From assembly GCA_023269915.1 (NCBI GenBank), contig JAGDWZ010000024.1:26908-70529 (forward strand): a DNA stretch of 43,622 nucleotides. The letters run 5' to 3'. The notes beneath the pieces were generated by a model, which did not search any database, was not told where the DNA came from, and worked only from the letters and a program-made list of their open reading frames with translations. Shown here one piece after another: positions 27,705 through 36,724 of this stretch. The DNA comes from Hydrogenobaculum sp. (lineage in GTDB: Bacteria; Aquificota; Aquificia; Aquificales; Aquificaceae). The number at the start of each line of letters is the position of its first letter. The first letter of the stretch is position 1. The position numbers and the translations under genes are program-made.

Positions 27705-27707
27705 ACA

Positions 27708-28478
27708 TTAAATATTTGCAATGTTTTTATGAAGATAAAAAAGTGCTCTTGCTCCCAAAAGGAGCGAAGCCATAAGCCAATCTATCCATATTAAGAAAGC
27801 TATAATAAGCCAAAGCGATGCATAAACAATACTTTTTATAAGAAGGTGTGAGATATAAATAGTGATTACATATTTTAAAAGCAGCAAGACACTGGACTCA
27901 GCAAAAGATACCCCCATTGTATAAAGTTTATTCAGCTTTTTCTCTGGTATAAAGATAGAGTATATAGAATAGAAAAATACTGAAAAAAACAAAAGATAAC
28001 TTACGTTCTTTGTAAACTCAAGCGGCAGATTCAAGTGTTTAAACACCAAGCTTATGTAAAATAGGTAAACAGAACCACCAGTAAACACTACCACAAAGAA
28101 AAGAAGATACAAAAAGTATATTGGCTCTATGCGTTTTGCTTCTTTCTTATTCCACATAAGGCTTACAGCGTAGTCAAGATCCTTTATGAAACCTGTGGCG
28201 AAGTATAAGGATACCAAAGCACCTATGATACCTGCTTTTAACCTTTTTTGTTCTAAATAAGATATGTCTTTAATCATTTGTCTAGCAAAATCGGGAAACA
28301 TGGCACTGAGATGATAGATATAGTTATCTATTTTGTTTTCTAAAAACATATGTAAGAAAAAACCGGCGCCAAGTATGAGCGGTACTATAGACATTATGAA
28401 GCTGAAAGATAAAGCACCAGCATGGTAAAGTATTCTTAATCTAAAAAAATCCAATAAAAAGTTTATCAGACTTTTCAC
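27708..28478 (-). CDS. YihY/BrkB-type membrane protein (GTG start)
   Basis: Multi-TM; FSFIMSIVPLILGAGFFLH; GALVSLYFATGFIKDLDYAVSLMWN. Confidence 0.8.
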   Translation of the reverse strand: MKSLINFLLDFFRLRILYHAGALSFSFIMSIVPLILGAGFFLHMFLENKIDNYIYHLSAMFPDFARQMIKDISYLEQKRLKAGIIGALVSLYFATGFIKDLDYAVSLMWNKKEAKRIEPIYFLYLLFFVVVFTGGSVYLFYISLVFKHLNLPLEFTKNVSYLLFFSVFFYSIYSIFIPEKKLNKLYTMGVSFAESSVLLLLKYVITIYISHLLIKSIVYASLWLIIAFLIWIDWLMASLLLGARALFYLHKNIANI

Positions 28479-28482
28479 ATAC

Positions 28483-28581
28483 TTAAAACGCCGCTGTGAG
28501 CAAAACTATTATACCGGCCACTATAACCCCTAAAACTACAATCGTAGTAATAAGGTCTAAAGTGCCCATTCCTCTATCCAT
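28483..28581 (-). CDS. Small single-TM protein, 32 aa, unknown function
   Basis: Reverse-strand ORF MDRGMGTLDLITTIVVLGVIVAGIIVLLTAAF*, SD GGAG 8 nt upstream, 3 nt after the thrC stop; absent from the supplied ORF track (below its size cutoff). Confidence 0.65.
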   Translation of the reverse strand: MDRGMGTLDLITTIVVLGVIVAGIIVLLTAAF

Positions 28582-28584
28582 CTT

Positions 28585-29823
28585 TCACACTCCTTTAGTC
28601 CTTTTGAGGACTATTTCTTTAAATTCTTTAAGAGTTGGGTTTATATGTATGGTCTCACTTAGTTTGCCTTCCAATACCTCCATGGTTTTATAACCATTAC
28701 CTGTGATATAGGCAACTACTATTTCGTCAGCTTTGAAATGACCCTGCTCTGCTAATTTTTTAAGCACAGCTATAGTGGTGCCTCCAGCTGTTTCTGTGAA
28801 TATTCCTTCTGTTTGAGCTAAGAGCTTCATGCCTTCTATTATTTCGTCGTCGCTTGCGGTTTCCCATGTGCCACCGGTCTTTTTTACTACATCAAGAGCG
28901 TATATACCATCCGCTGGATTACCTATAGCTATTGATTTTGCTATGGTGTTTGGTTTTACGGGTTTTACAAAGTCAAGACCTTCTTTAAAGGCTTGAGCTA
29001 TTGGAGAACAACCTAACGCCTGAGCGCCGTATACTCTAGTGTTGTATTTATCTATTAGTCCTACTTTATAAAACTCTTCTATACCTTTGTAAATCTTTGT
29101 TATCAAAGAGCCGCTTGCTGCCGGAGCTACTATAGCATCTGGAGCTGTCCAACCAAGTTGTTCTATGGTTTCAAAAGCAAGCGTTTTTGAACCTTCTGCA
29201 TAGTATGGCCTTATATTTATATTTACAAAAGCCCATCCTAAGTCGTTGGCAATTTCTGAACAAAGCCTGTTGACATCGTCGTAGTTGCCATTAACGGCCA
29301 CAACAATAGGATTGAATACAAGACTACCTATTATCTTTTGAGATTCTAAATTAGACGGTATGAAAACGTAGCAATTTAAATCTGATTGTGCACAGTGAGC
29401 TGCTACAGAGTTTGCCAAGTTACCGGTAGATGCGCAGGCCCCTGTATCGAAACCAAATTCTTTTGCTTTGGAAAGAGCCACAGATACAACTCTATCTTTA
29501 AAAGACAGCGTAGGGTGATTTACGGAGTCATCTTTTATATATAGATTGTTAAGACCAAGTAGCTTACCAAGTTTATTGGCTTTTTTTAAAGGAGTAAAAC
29601 CAGCCGTAAGCCCCACGGTAGGGTTTTCTACTGGCAATAAATCTATATATCTCCAGAGACTCTTAGGACCTTGAGATATTTTTTCTTTATTTATGGTGCT
29701 TTTAATATAATCATAATCATAGTTTACTTCCAAAGGACCAAAACAAAACTCACAAACGTGTATTGGTTCTATGGGATATTCACGCTTGCACTCTCTACAC
29801 TTTAGTCCTTTGAGTTTTGCCAT
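28585..29823 (-). CDS. thrC: Threonine synthase
   Basis: N-terminal Zn-type CRECKREYP...CEFC; PLP site NHPTLSFKDRVVSVA; ACASTGNLANSVAAH. Confidence 0.95.
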   Translation of the reverse strand: MAKLKGLKCRECKREYPIEPIHVCEFCFGPLEVNYDYDYIKSTINKEKISQGPKSLWRYIDLLPVENPTVGLTAGFTPLKKANKLGKLLGLNNLYIKDDSVNHPTLSFKDRVVSVALSKAKEFGFDTGACASTGNLANSVAAHCAQSDLNCYVFIPSNLESQKIIGSLVFNPIVVAVNGNYDDVNRLCSEIANDLGWAFVNINIRPYYAEGSKTLAFETIEQLGWTAPDAIVAPAASGSLITKIYKGIEEFYKVGLIDKYNTRVYGAQALGCSPIAQAFKEGLDFVKPVKPNTIAKSIAIGNPADGIYALDVVKKTGGTWETASDDEIIEGMKLLAQTEGIFTETAGGTTIAVLKKLAEQGHFKADEIVVAYITGNGYKTMEVLEGKLSETIHINPTLKEFKEIVLKRTKGV

Positions 29824-29868
29824 TTCTTAAAAACCTCCAAAATGTGATAAATAATTATTATAGCTCTT

Positions 29869-31023
29869 TTAAGAAATTATTGATACATTTTCTTGTTTGT
29901 GAGGCTTTATAACTTGATTTAAGCTTCTGCCGGTCTTTTTCCTTGCCACTTCCACTAAGCCAAGAGCGGTATAACCATAAACGGTAGTCTGGACGTTGTC
30001 TTTTGAAAAGCCTTCTTTTAGAACGCTTAGGACTTCTTTTCTGTGGTTTTGGTCTTTCATAAAAATAAAATCTATCATTACTATGCCACCCATATTTCTT
30101 AATTTTAGCTGTCTTGGAATCTCTTTTGCCGCTTCTAAGTTTGTTGAAAAAGAGCTTGATTCTATGCAATCGCATGTATTTTTACCGCTGTTTACGTCTA
30201 TTGTGACCATAGCTTCTGTCTCTTCTATAACCAAAAATCCACCGCTTTCTAGCCATACGTATTTGCTTAAAAGCCTATTTATATGTTTTTCTATTTCAAA
30301 GAGGTTTTCAAGCTTTTGATTATCTATAACAAGCTCAACGTTGATGTTTAGTTCGTTTGATAAAGTGAAATTTACAATATCGTTGTAAACCTTTGAATCT
30401 GATACCAAGATTTTTTCTATATTTGAAAAATAATCTTTTATCATAGATATATAAGAAGGCTCTTTGCTCTCTAACTCCATTATAGTCTTGTATGATATAT
30501 CTTTTATTCGTTTTACCTTTTGCCTAAAATATGTTAGCTCTTTTCCTATATCTTTTATATCTGCGTTTTTAGCTTGGGTTCTTAGTATTATTGATTCTTT
30601 TTCTGCTAAAAGCTCAAGCATTTTCTCCAAATAATCATTTTTTAGTGTTTCATCAAAAAGATGAGAGAATTTTATAGATTTTTCAGCCTCTTGATATATG
30701 ATGTATTTTCCTCTGAATGTAAGTTTTGTGGTTAATTTAGCACCCTTAAATTTTGAAGGTTCTTTTTTCACTTGTACTATTACATAGTCCCCTATCTTGT
30801 AGGTTTTATCGGCTTCTTTAAAGGGTAAATATCCATCTTTTTTTAAGCCTATATCTACAAAATATCCTTCTACCCCTTGGGTTATAGATTTTATCTTTCC
30901 TAAGAATATGGCTGATGTATAATCTGGATTGCTTAAGTTGTCTACTTTTAAATCTAATAGCTCGTTATTTTTGAAAAGCATAGAAAATATTAAATCTTTA
31001 TCTTTATGTACCACTAACTTCAT
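29869..31023 (-). CDS. RNase E/G family ribonuclease, short form
   Basis: S1-like FLGKIKSITQGVEGYFVDIGLKKDGYLPF; catalytic MVTIDVNSGKNT and GGIVMIDFIFM; ends before the Zn-link. Confidence 0.88.
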   Translation of the reverse strand: MKLVVHKDKDLIFSMLFKNNELLDLKVDNLSNPDYTSAIFLGKIKSITQGVEGYFVDIGLKKDGYLPFKEADKTYKIGDYVIVQVKKEPSKFKGAKLTTKLTFRGKYIIYQEAEKSIKFSHLFDETLKNDYLEKMLELLAEKESIILRTQAKNADIKDIGKELTYFRQKVKRIKDISYKTIMELESKEPSYISMIKDYFSNIEKILVSDSKVYNDIVNFTLSNELNINVELVIDNQKLENLFEIEKHINRLLSKYVWLESGGFLVIEETEAMVTIDVNSGKNTCDCIESSSFSTNLEAAKEIPRQLKLRNMGGIVMIDFIFMKDQNHRKEVLSVLKEGFSKDNVQTTVYGYTALGLVEVARKKTGRSLNQVIKPHKQENVSIIS

Positions 31024-31822
31024 CTTTTATATTGTCCAATATTTTTAATATTTTGGCTGCCCTATCAAAAGAGTTATCTTCTAAACCATCCAAAAACTGA
31101 CTTATCATATCTAAAAGTTTATTACCGTCTTTTCTTGTATATGAAATACCGTCCTCTGTTATAATCTCTTCGTCGGCAAAGTTCATAAAAATTTCTCCCT
31201 TTTGGGTGTGTACAAGCCAGCTTCTATCTACAAAATGATGATTCCATGCTACTTTTAGACTAAAAGGTACATCTTCACCAACTCTGCCTCTTATTTCCCA
31301 TATATGTCCTTGGCTTATATTTTCTATATATATATCGCCAAAAAGATATATAAGGTTGTACAAATCATGCCAAGCCAAATCCCACAATGGATTTATGTAT
31401 CCTCTTCCTTTGTTTAGTCTTTTTATCTCTATGGATTTTGGTTTTATATGTTTTGGAAATTCTTTTATGCATATAGAAAACCGCTCTATTTCGGATATCC
31501 ATATTCTATGTTTAAAATCATTCAACGTTGTAAATTCGTTGTAAGATGTGGCTGGGGGCTTTTCTATGAGTATGTCAGCGCCTATATTTAGAAGCCTTTT
31601 TGCTATTTCTACATGATGCACAGGGTTAGTGGCTATGATGGCTTTGGATATGGGAACCTGTATATCGCCGATATCACATGTATACATTAATCCTTTGTCA
31701 GATATTTTATCAATGTCAGTGTCACATAGTATTATCTTATCTGTAATTTGTTTTAATATATTTAAGTACTTGCTTCCCATATTGCCAACGCCTATCAACA
31801 ATATGTGGTTGTCTTTTTTCAT
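31004..31822 (-). CDS. Gfo/Idh/MocA-like oxidoreductase
   Basis: ILLIGVGNMGSKYLNIL; IATNPVHHVEIAKRLLNIGADILIEKPPA. Confidence 0.82.
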   Translation of the reverse strand: MKKDNHILLIGVGNMGSKYLNILKQITDKIILCDTDIDKISDKGLMYTCDIGDIQVPISKAIIATNPVHHVEIAKRLLNIGADILIEKPPATSYNEFTTLNDFKHRIWISEIERFSICIKEFPKHIKPKSIEIKRLNKGRGYINPLWDLAWHDLYNLIYLFGDIYIENISQGHIWEIRGRVGEDVPFSLKVAWNHHFVDRSWLVHTQKGEIFMNFADEEIITEDGISYTRKDGNKLLDMISQFLDGLEDNSFDRAAKILKILDNIKDEVSGT

Positions 31823-32877
31823 ACCTCACCTAGCTTATAAGATTTTACAAGCAACCTTTGTTGCTCTATTATATAGTTTCTTATATAATCTTCTTGGTCT
31901 TTTCCTATTGTGTCAAATTTTATACCGTAACAATAATGGTCTACGGCGTCAAATTTGTTTCTTATTTCTCCAGCTATCAACAAATCTTTATCATATATAT
32001 GAAATTTTATAAAAACTTTCTGAAACTCTTGTAAAGAAGCGCTGGTGCAAAATCTAGCTCCACCTATGCTCAGATCTTTTATAGTGCCCTCTATTAATTT
32101 ATCTTCCTCTGGCTCTGGCAAAATTTGCTCTTTTTCATAAGTATCAAGCTCATCTTTGGTGGGTAGGTATATATGGGCTTTGAGACTAAGTTCTATTCTT
32201 ACGGCATCTCTTATGGGAACTCTTGTTATCTTGTCTGAGTGTTCTACTTTGAGCAGTATTTTGCCAGCATCTTCTGATATTCCTACTACTTTTGAGGTGA
32301 AAGAAGTTTGGACATAATCTTGCGTTATAAAGCTAAATGTAATATAATCACCTATTTTTATCGGCGATGAGTTGACGTTGTAAAGAGCCAAGTAAATATA
32401 GTTTTCATCTTTATCCCATACTACAGCTTCATATTGTCTTTCGTTAAATATAATCTTACCGCTTTGATATAGCTCTATATCTTTTGTGGTTGATATAGGT
32501 AAAAACCATGGGATTCTATCAAATCCTAATTTATGCCTCATGTTATCTATTAGTTTAGAATAGGTCATATCTTTTTTTAATATTTTGGATGATATTATAT
32601 CAAAAACCTTTTTGTTGTTGAAAATAAGTGCAATATTCCATCTGTAATCTGATGAATATTTCCACAAAAGCTCTGCTTCCAAATCTGATAATCCGTATTC
32701 TGTAGCTTTTTTAAAAAATTCTTCTTTTAATCTAGATGTTTTCTTCAATTCTACAATTGCATAAGGTAGCAGAAAAAATAAAAATACAACTAATAGCAGC
32801 ATCCATAGGACTATTATTATGTTTGTTGTATTTGAACTGCTGTACCATATATTTACCGCCTGTTGTAATGTGTTCAT
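31819..32877 (-). CDS. Membrane-anchored PilZ-domain protein (putative c-di-GMP receptor)
   Basis: N-terminal TM; RDAVRIELSLKAHIYLP ... GTIKDLSIGGARFCTSASL, i.e. RxxxR plus DxSxGG. Confidence 0.75.
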   Translation of the reverse strand: MNTLQQAVNIWYSSSNTTNIIIVLWMLLLVVFLFFLLPYAIVELKKTSRLKEEFFKKATEYGLSDLEAELLWKYSSDYRWNIALIFNNKKVFDIISSKILKKDMTYSKLIDNMRHKLGFDRIPWFLPISTTKDIELYQSGKIIFNERQYEAVVWDKDENYIYLALYNVNSSPIKIGDYITFSFITQDYVQTSFTSKVVGISEDAGKILLKVEHSDKITRVPIRDAVRIELSLKAHIYLPTKDELDTYEKEQILPEPEEDKLIEGTIKDLSIGGARFCTSASLQEFQKVFIKFHIYDKDLLIAGEIRNKFDAVDHYCYGIKFDTIGKDQEDYIRNYIIEQQRLLVKSYKLGEV

Positions 32878-32883
32878 TACATA

Positions 32884-33822
32884 TTATTCGGTATTTTGAA
32901 GATATCTTTCAACAGACATAGCTGCTATACAACCTTCGCCAGCTGCAACCACCACTTGGCCAGTTTGACCGCTTCTACAGTCTCCGGCTGCAAATATACC
33001 TGGAACTGAGGTTTCCATATTTTCATTTACTTTTATATAGCCATACTCGTCTATCTCAACCAAATCTTTTACAATATCTGTGGCTGGTATCATACCTATA
33101 AATATAAAAACACCATCTACTGCTAATGTTGAATGTTCACCGGTCTTGGTATCTTCTAAGAGTAAAGAGTTTACAAAGTCGCTACCTTGTATAGCTTTTA
33201 CTACCTTGTTTGGTATGAACTCTATTTTTGGGTTTGCAAATAACCTGTCTTGAAGAAGGGGTTTTGCTCTAAGTTTGTCTCTTCTATGTATTAGATATAC
33301 CTTTGAGGCAAAGCGTGTTAGAAAATTTGCTTCTTGGACTGCCGAATCTCCACCACCTACAACTGCTATCGGTACATCTTCGAAAAGAGCTCCATCGCAA
33401 GTGGCGCAATATGAAACACCTCTATTTAGAAATTCTTTTTCTCCTGGTACATCGAGAGTTCTCATCCTGGCGCCGGTGGTAATTATAACGGTTTTAGCTT
33501 TTAGCTCTGAGCCGTTATCTAGTTTTACGATTTTAATGTTATCAGATGTATTTTCTACCGATATCACACCTTGTCTATGAATTTTAAGCCCAAATCTTTC
33601 TGCTTGGGCTTTAAACTTGTTGGTAAGCTCTTTGCCGCTTATGCCCTCTGGAAATCCTGGATAGTTTTCCACTAAGTCTGTAATAGCTATCTGACCTCCA
33701 AGGGTGGCTTTTTCTAAAAGCACAACATCCATTTTAGCCCTAGCGCAATAAAGGCCGGCCGTAAGACCAGCCGGACCACCGCCAACTATTATACAATCGT
33801 AAATCTTATGAGTGTTTATCAT
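32884..33822 (-). CDS. trxB: Thioredoxin reductase
   Basis: IVGGGPAGLTAGLYCARA; active site CATCDGA; AAGDCRSGQTGQVVVAAGEGCIAA. Confidence 0.95.
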   Translation of the reverse strand: MINTHKIYDCIIVGGGPAGLTAGLYCARAKMDVVLLEKATLGGQIAITDLVENYPGFPEGISGKELTNKFKAQAERFGLKIHRQGVISVENTSDNIKIVKLDNGSELKAKTVIITTGARMRTLDVPGEKEFLNRGVSYCATCDGALFEDVPIAVVGGGDSAVQEANFLTRFASKVYLIHRRDKLRAKPLLQDRLFANPKIEFIPNKVVKAIQGSDFVNSLLLEDTKTGEHSTLAVDGVFIFIGMIPATDIVKDLVEIDEYGYIKVNENMETSVPGIFAAGDCRSGQTGQVVVAAGEGCIAAMSVERYLQNTE

Positions 33823-34145
33823 AAGTTATTTTTAATCATCTTTCTTAAGCTATCTTCTGGCTGAACACCAACTCTAGTATCTACCACTTCTCCATTTTTA
33901 AACATCATTATGGTAGGAATAGCTCTAATACCATATCTCATAGAAACACCAGGGTTGTCGTCTGTGTTTAGCTTTCCTACTTTTATCTGACCGGCAAATT
34001 CACCCGCCAACTTTTCAACTACAGGCGCTATTATTCTGCAAGGACCACACCACGGTGCCCAAAAATCCACCAAAACAGGGACAGGAGAGTTTATCACTTC
34101 ACTTTCCCAGTTGGCATCTGTTAGCTCGATAACATTATTTGCCAT
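33819..34145 (-). CDS. trxA: Thioredoxin
   Basis: VLVDFWAPWCGPCRIIAPVVE; YGIRAIPTIMMFKNGE. Confidence 0.97.
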   Translation of the reverse strand: MANNVIELTDANWESEVINSPVPVLVDFWAPWCGPCRIIAPVVEKLAGEFAGQIKVGKLNTDDNPGVSMRYGIRAIPTIMMFKNGEVVDTRVGVQPEDSLRKMIKNNL

Positions 34146-34437
34146 CTTGAACCTCCTTAAACAATAAATTATAAACTTCTATAGCTCTTTTGTCTTTGAT
34201 ATAATAACATATTATAGACCCTTCTCTTTTCCATCCCACTATGCCTTTTGACCGTAGTATAGCCAAATGCTGAGATATGTTTGGTTGCGGAATACCCAAA
34301 ACATCTCCCAAGTTTTTCACGCATTGTTTATGCTCAATTAGAAGCTCTACTATTTTTAATCTAACTGGATGTCCTAACGCTTTTAAAAATTCGGCTATAT
34401 CTACTAATGTTTCTTCTTTGTCCACTTCTATGTTCAT
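34135..34437 (-). CDS. ArsR/SmtB-family transcriptional regulator (start MNIEVDKEE)
   Basis: ALGHPVRLKIVELLIEHKQCVKNLGDVLGIPQPNISQHLAILRSKGIVGWKREGSIICYYI. Confidence 0.92.
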   Translation of the reverse strand: MNIEVDKEETLVDIAEFLKALGHPVRLKIVELLIEHKQCVKNLGDVLGIPQPNISQHLAILRSKGIVGWKREGSIICYYIKDKRAIEVYNLLFKEVQDGK

Positions 34438-34492
34438 AATGAAAATATTATAAACTAATTTTTTTATATTATGCGTTTTTTTAAAAGCTTTT

Positions 34493-34516
34493 AAAAATAA
34501 AGGGCGCAAGGCCCTT
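34493..34516 (-). terminator. Rho-independent terminator downstream of the TonB receptor gene
   Basis: Reverse strand AAGGGC-CTTGC-GCCCTT followed by TATTTTT. Confidence 0.65.
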
Positions 34517-34540
34517 AATTGGGAATGGACAAAGAGCGCT

Positions 34541-36565
34541 TTAAAAACTATATTGGGCATTTATATAAAACGTACGACCTGGTTCTGGTAATTTTATGCC
34601 CTGGTTGAAGGGATTTGAATAATAGTCGTTATAGCTATAATACTCTTGGTTTAGAGCGTTGTCTACTCCTACTGTAAAGCTTATATGTTGTAGATTGATA
34701 CCACCGTATAAGTTTACCAGTCCGTATCCTGGTATTTTTTGCTCGTGTAAATCTCTGTTTACGTTGTTTTGAGTGCTTGCCAATATAACCTCTACCGCAC
34801 CAAAATATTTTTTGCTATCGTATTTAACAGAAAGCACTTCCCTTAAAGGTGGTATGTCTGGAAGGTTTGGGCTTGTGATGTGTTTGTTGGTGTCTGTGAT
34901 CTGATAGCCTCTTACGTAAGAGGTCTCTGAATTTAATTTTATATTGTCTGTTATGCGGTATGTGGCCATTAGGTTGACGCCGTTCATAAAAGCTGTGGTG
35001 TTCCAGTATTCGTTTATTGTGTTTTTGCCAGACTTGAACTGAGTGATGGTTATATAGTCTTTTATATATCTATAGTAGGTATCTAAGTTTATATTAAAAG
35101 CCTTATACTGGGAGTTAAAACCTATATCAACCTCGTTGTTTTGGGCAGGTTTTAGATTTGGATTTCCTATCCAGTAACTTTTATTCGTCATATTTATTAG
35201 ATATATGTATCTTTCTTCTGGGTCTGGTGTTCTTACCGTATGACCAAAACCTATATAAAAAGTGTTGTTTTCGTTGATTTCTTTTTCTAATTTAATATAA
35301 CCACTTATATATGTATCTGTTTTCTTATCTGGGTTTGTTGTATAAAGACTTTTATAAGTATAAGTTGACATGTGTGATAAGTCTTTTGCTGTTAGGGAAT
35401 TATCTGGTGATGTTGTAGTATTGTCTAGTCTTAATCCAAATTTTAGCTTTAGACTTTTAGAAAATGAAAAATCTCTTTTGGCAAAAGCTCCAACGTTTGT
35501 TATAAACACATCTGGTATTATGTAGGGTGGAGTCATGCGCATGGGTGTTTGATTTGTTGCGTACCAATTTCTTCGATAAAAATCTATTCCAAATGTGGTA
35601 TTTAAAATATTTGCCGATATAGATGATCCATAGGTTTTTGTCCTGGCGTAGGTGGCCATGTACATCCTTGCTTGTCTGAATTGGTTTGTCATAAGATGAT
35701 AAACATCCGTATAATAAGCCCTAAATCTAAGGTTTTCTAAATCCTTTGAAATATTGTCTTTATCTATATGAAAATTTACTATGTTTGACCTATCGTATAT
35801 AGCATCCATACTAAGAAAAGGGTATAAAACGTTGTTGGCGCTTTGTTTTATATAAGAAAGTCCTATGTCTGTGTTGGTGGTGGGTGTGAAGCCAAACTTT
35901 GCCATGTAAGAGTTTATGTTAAAATCGTGGGTTGGTGTTGATTTATATTCGTTTGGTACATAATTTGTTATTTTAACACCGTGGGCATCTTTGTAAGGCT
36001 CTGCGGTTTTAAAAGAGTATCCTGCTACAAAGTAAAATTTACCGTTGTTGTAAGAGGCTTCTACGTTTGGATTTAAAAATCCGTAAGAATTTGCGTTAAA
36101 AGATAGGTTAGAATGCACACCCAATTTTGGATATATAGTTTTAACATCTATTAACCCGCCCATAGAACCTTGATGCGTTATGTTGTAAGGACCGTAAACG
36201 ATTTTTACGCCTTGTATAAAGTTTAAAGGTATGTGAAAAGCTGGCACATCCATCCTAGCTGGACAAGCTCCGTATAGCCTAGCGCCGTCTATTAGTATGT
36301 TTATATTGTCTCTGTTTAATCCGTTTAACACTATGTCATTTGCTATTACACCTTTTGAGTAGTTAAATATACCAGGTTCGTTGTTAAGGGCTTGTGCTAA
36401 ATCAACGCTATTTTTTCTATTTAGACTTTTAACGCTTTTGAAAGCCTCAAAACCATTTGGATGACCAAAAACTTCCATAGGCTTTAATAAGTATACGCTT
36501 GATAAGTCTTCTGCCATTCCAACATAGGAGAATACACAAAGAAGCAACAATGTCCTCTTTAACAT
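34541..36565 (-). CDS. TonB-dependent receptor, OprC/NosA-like (putative copper receptor)
   Basis: Signal peptide; plug domain NNEPGIFNYSKGVIANDIVLNGLNRDNINILIDGARLYGACPARMDVP; barrel ending TFYINAQYSF. Confidence 0.88.
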   Translation of the reverse strand: MLKRTLLLLCVFSYVGMAEDLSSVYLLKPMEVFGHPNGFEAFKSVKSLNRKNSVDLAQALNNEPGIFNYSKGVIANDIVLNGLNRDNINILIDGARLYGACPARMDVPAFHIPLNFIQGVKIVYGPYNITHQGSMGGLIDVKTIYPKLGVHSNLSFNANSYGFLNPNVEASYNNGKFYFVAGYSFKTAEPYKDAHGVKITNYVPNEYKSTPTHDFNINSYMAKFGFTPTTNTDIGLSYIKQSANNVLYPFLSMDAIYDRSNIVNFHIDKDNISKDLENLRFRAYYTDVYHLMTNQFRQARMYMATYARTKTYGSSISANILNTTFGIDFYRRNWYATNQTPMRMTPPYIIPDVFITNVGAFAKRDFSFSKSLKLKFGLRLDNTTTSPDNSLTAKDLSHMSTYTYKSLYTTNPDKKTDTYISGYIKLEKEINENNTFYIGFGHTVRTPDPEERYIYLINMTNKSYWIGNPNLKPAQNNEVDIGFNSQYKAFNINLDTYYRYIKDYITITQFKSGKNTINEYWNTTAFMNGVNLMATYRITDNIKLNSETSYVRGYQITDTNKHITSPNLPDIPPLREVLSVKYDSKKYFGAVEVILASTQNNVNRDLHEQKIPGYGLVNLYGGINLQHISFTVGVDNALNQEYYSYNDYYSNPFNQGIKLPEPGRTFYINAQYSF

Positions 36566-36596
36566 TTCCTATCCTCCTTTATAAAATATATACCAA

Positions 36597-36625
36597 ATTA
36601 TAACATTATTTTTTGTGAAATTCAA
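36597..36625 (-). promoter_or_regulatory. Sigma70-type promoter for the TonB receptor
   Basis: Reverse strand TTGAAT - 17 nt - TATAAT with TGn extended -10. Confidence 0.6.
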
Positions 36626-36683
36626 GTATAATTTTATGAAAACTTAACCACATATTTCTTAAAAATGGCTATAGGAATATTCA

Positions 36684-36692
36684 TGTTATACT
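36684..36692 (+). promoter_or_regulatory. Extended -10 element upstream of the globin-PsiE gene
   Basis: TGTTATACT, 32 nt before the annotated ATG. Confidence 0.45.
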
Positions 36693-36724
36693 TTTATTGA
36701 TGAGAAAAACTTTTAAAATAGTTT

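Noticed and set aside
29858-30175. 105-aa basic ORF overlapping the rng-like gene
   Set aside because: Out-of-frame shadow of the RNase E/G coding sequence; composition artefact. Also carries no CPxC motif, so it does not rescue the missing Zn-link.
31667-31674. GCCGATAT on the + strand
   Set aside because: No -35 TAAA at the correct spacing; inside the Gfo/Idh coding region.
34438-34560. N-terminal extension of the ArsR ORF
   Set aside because: Extension crosses the terminator and overlaps the TonB receptor end; MNIEVDKEE is the natural start.
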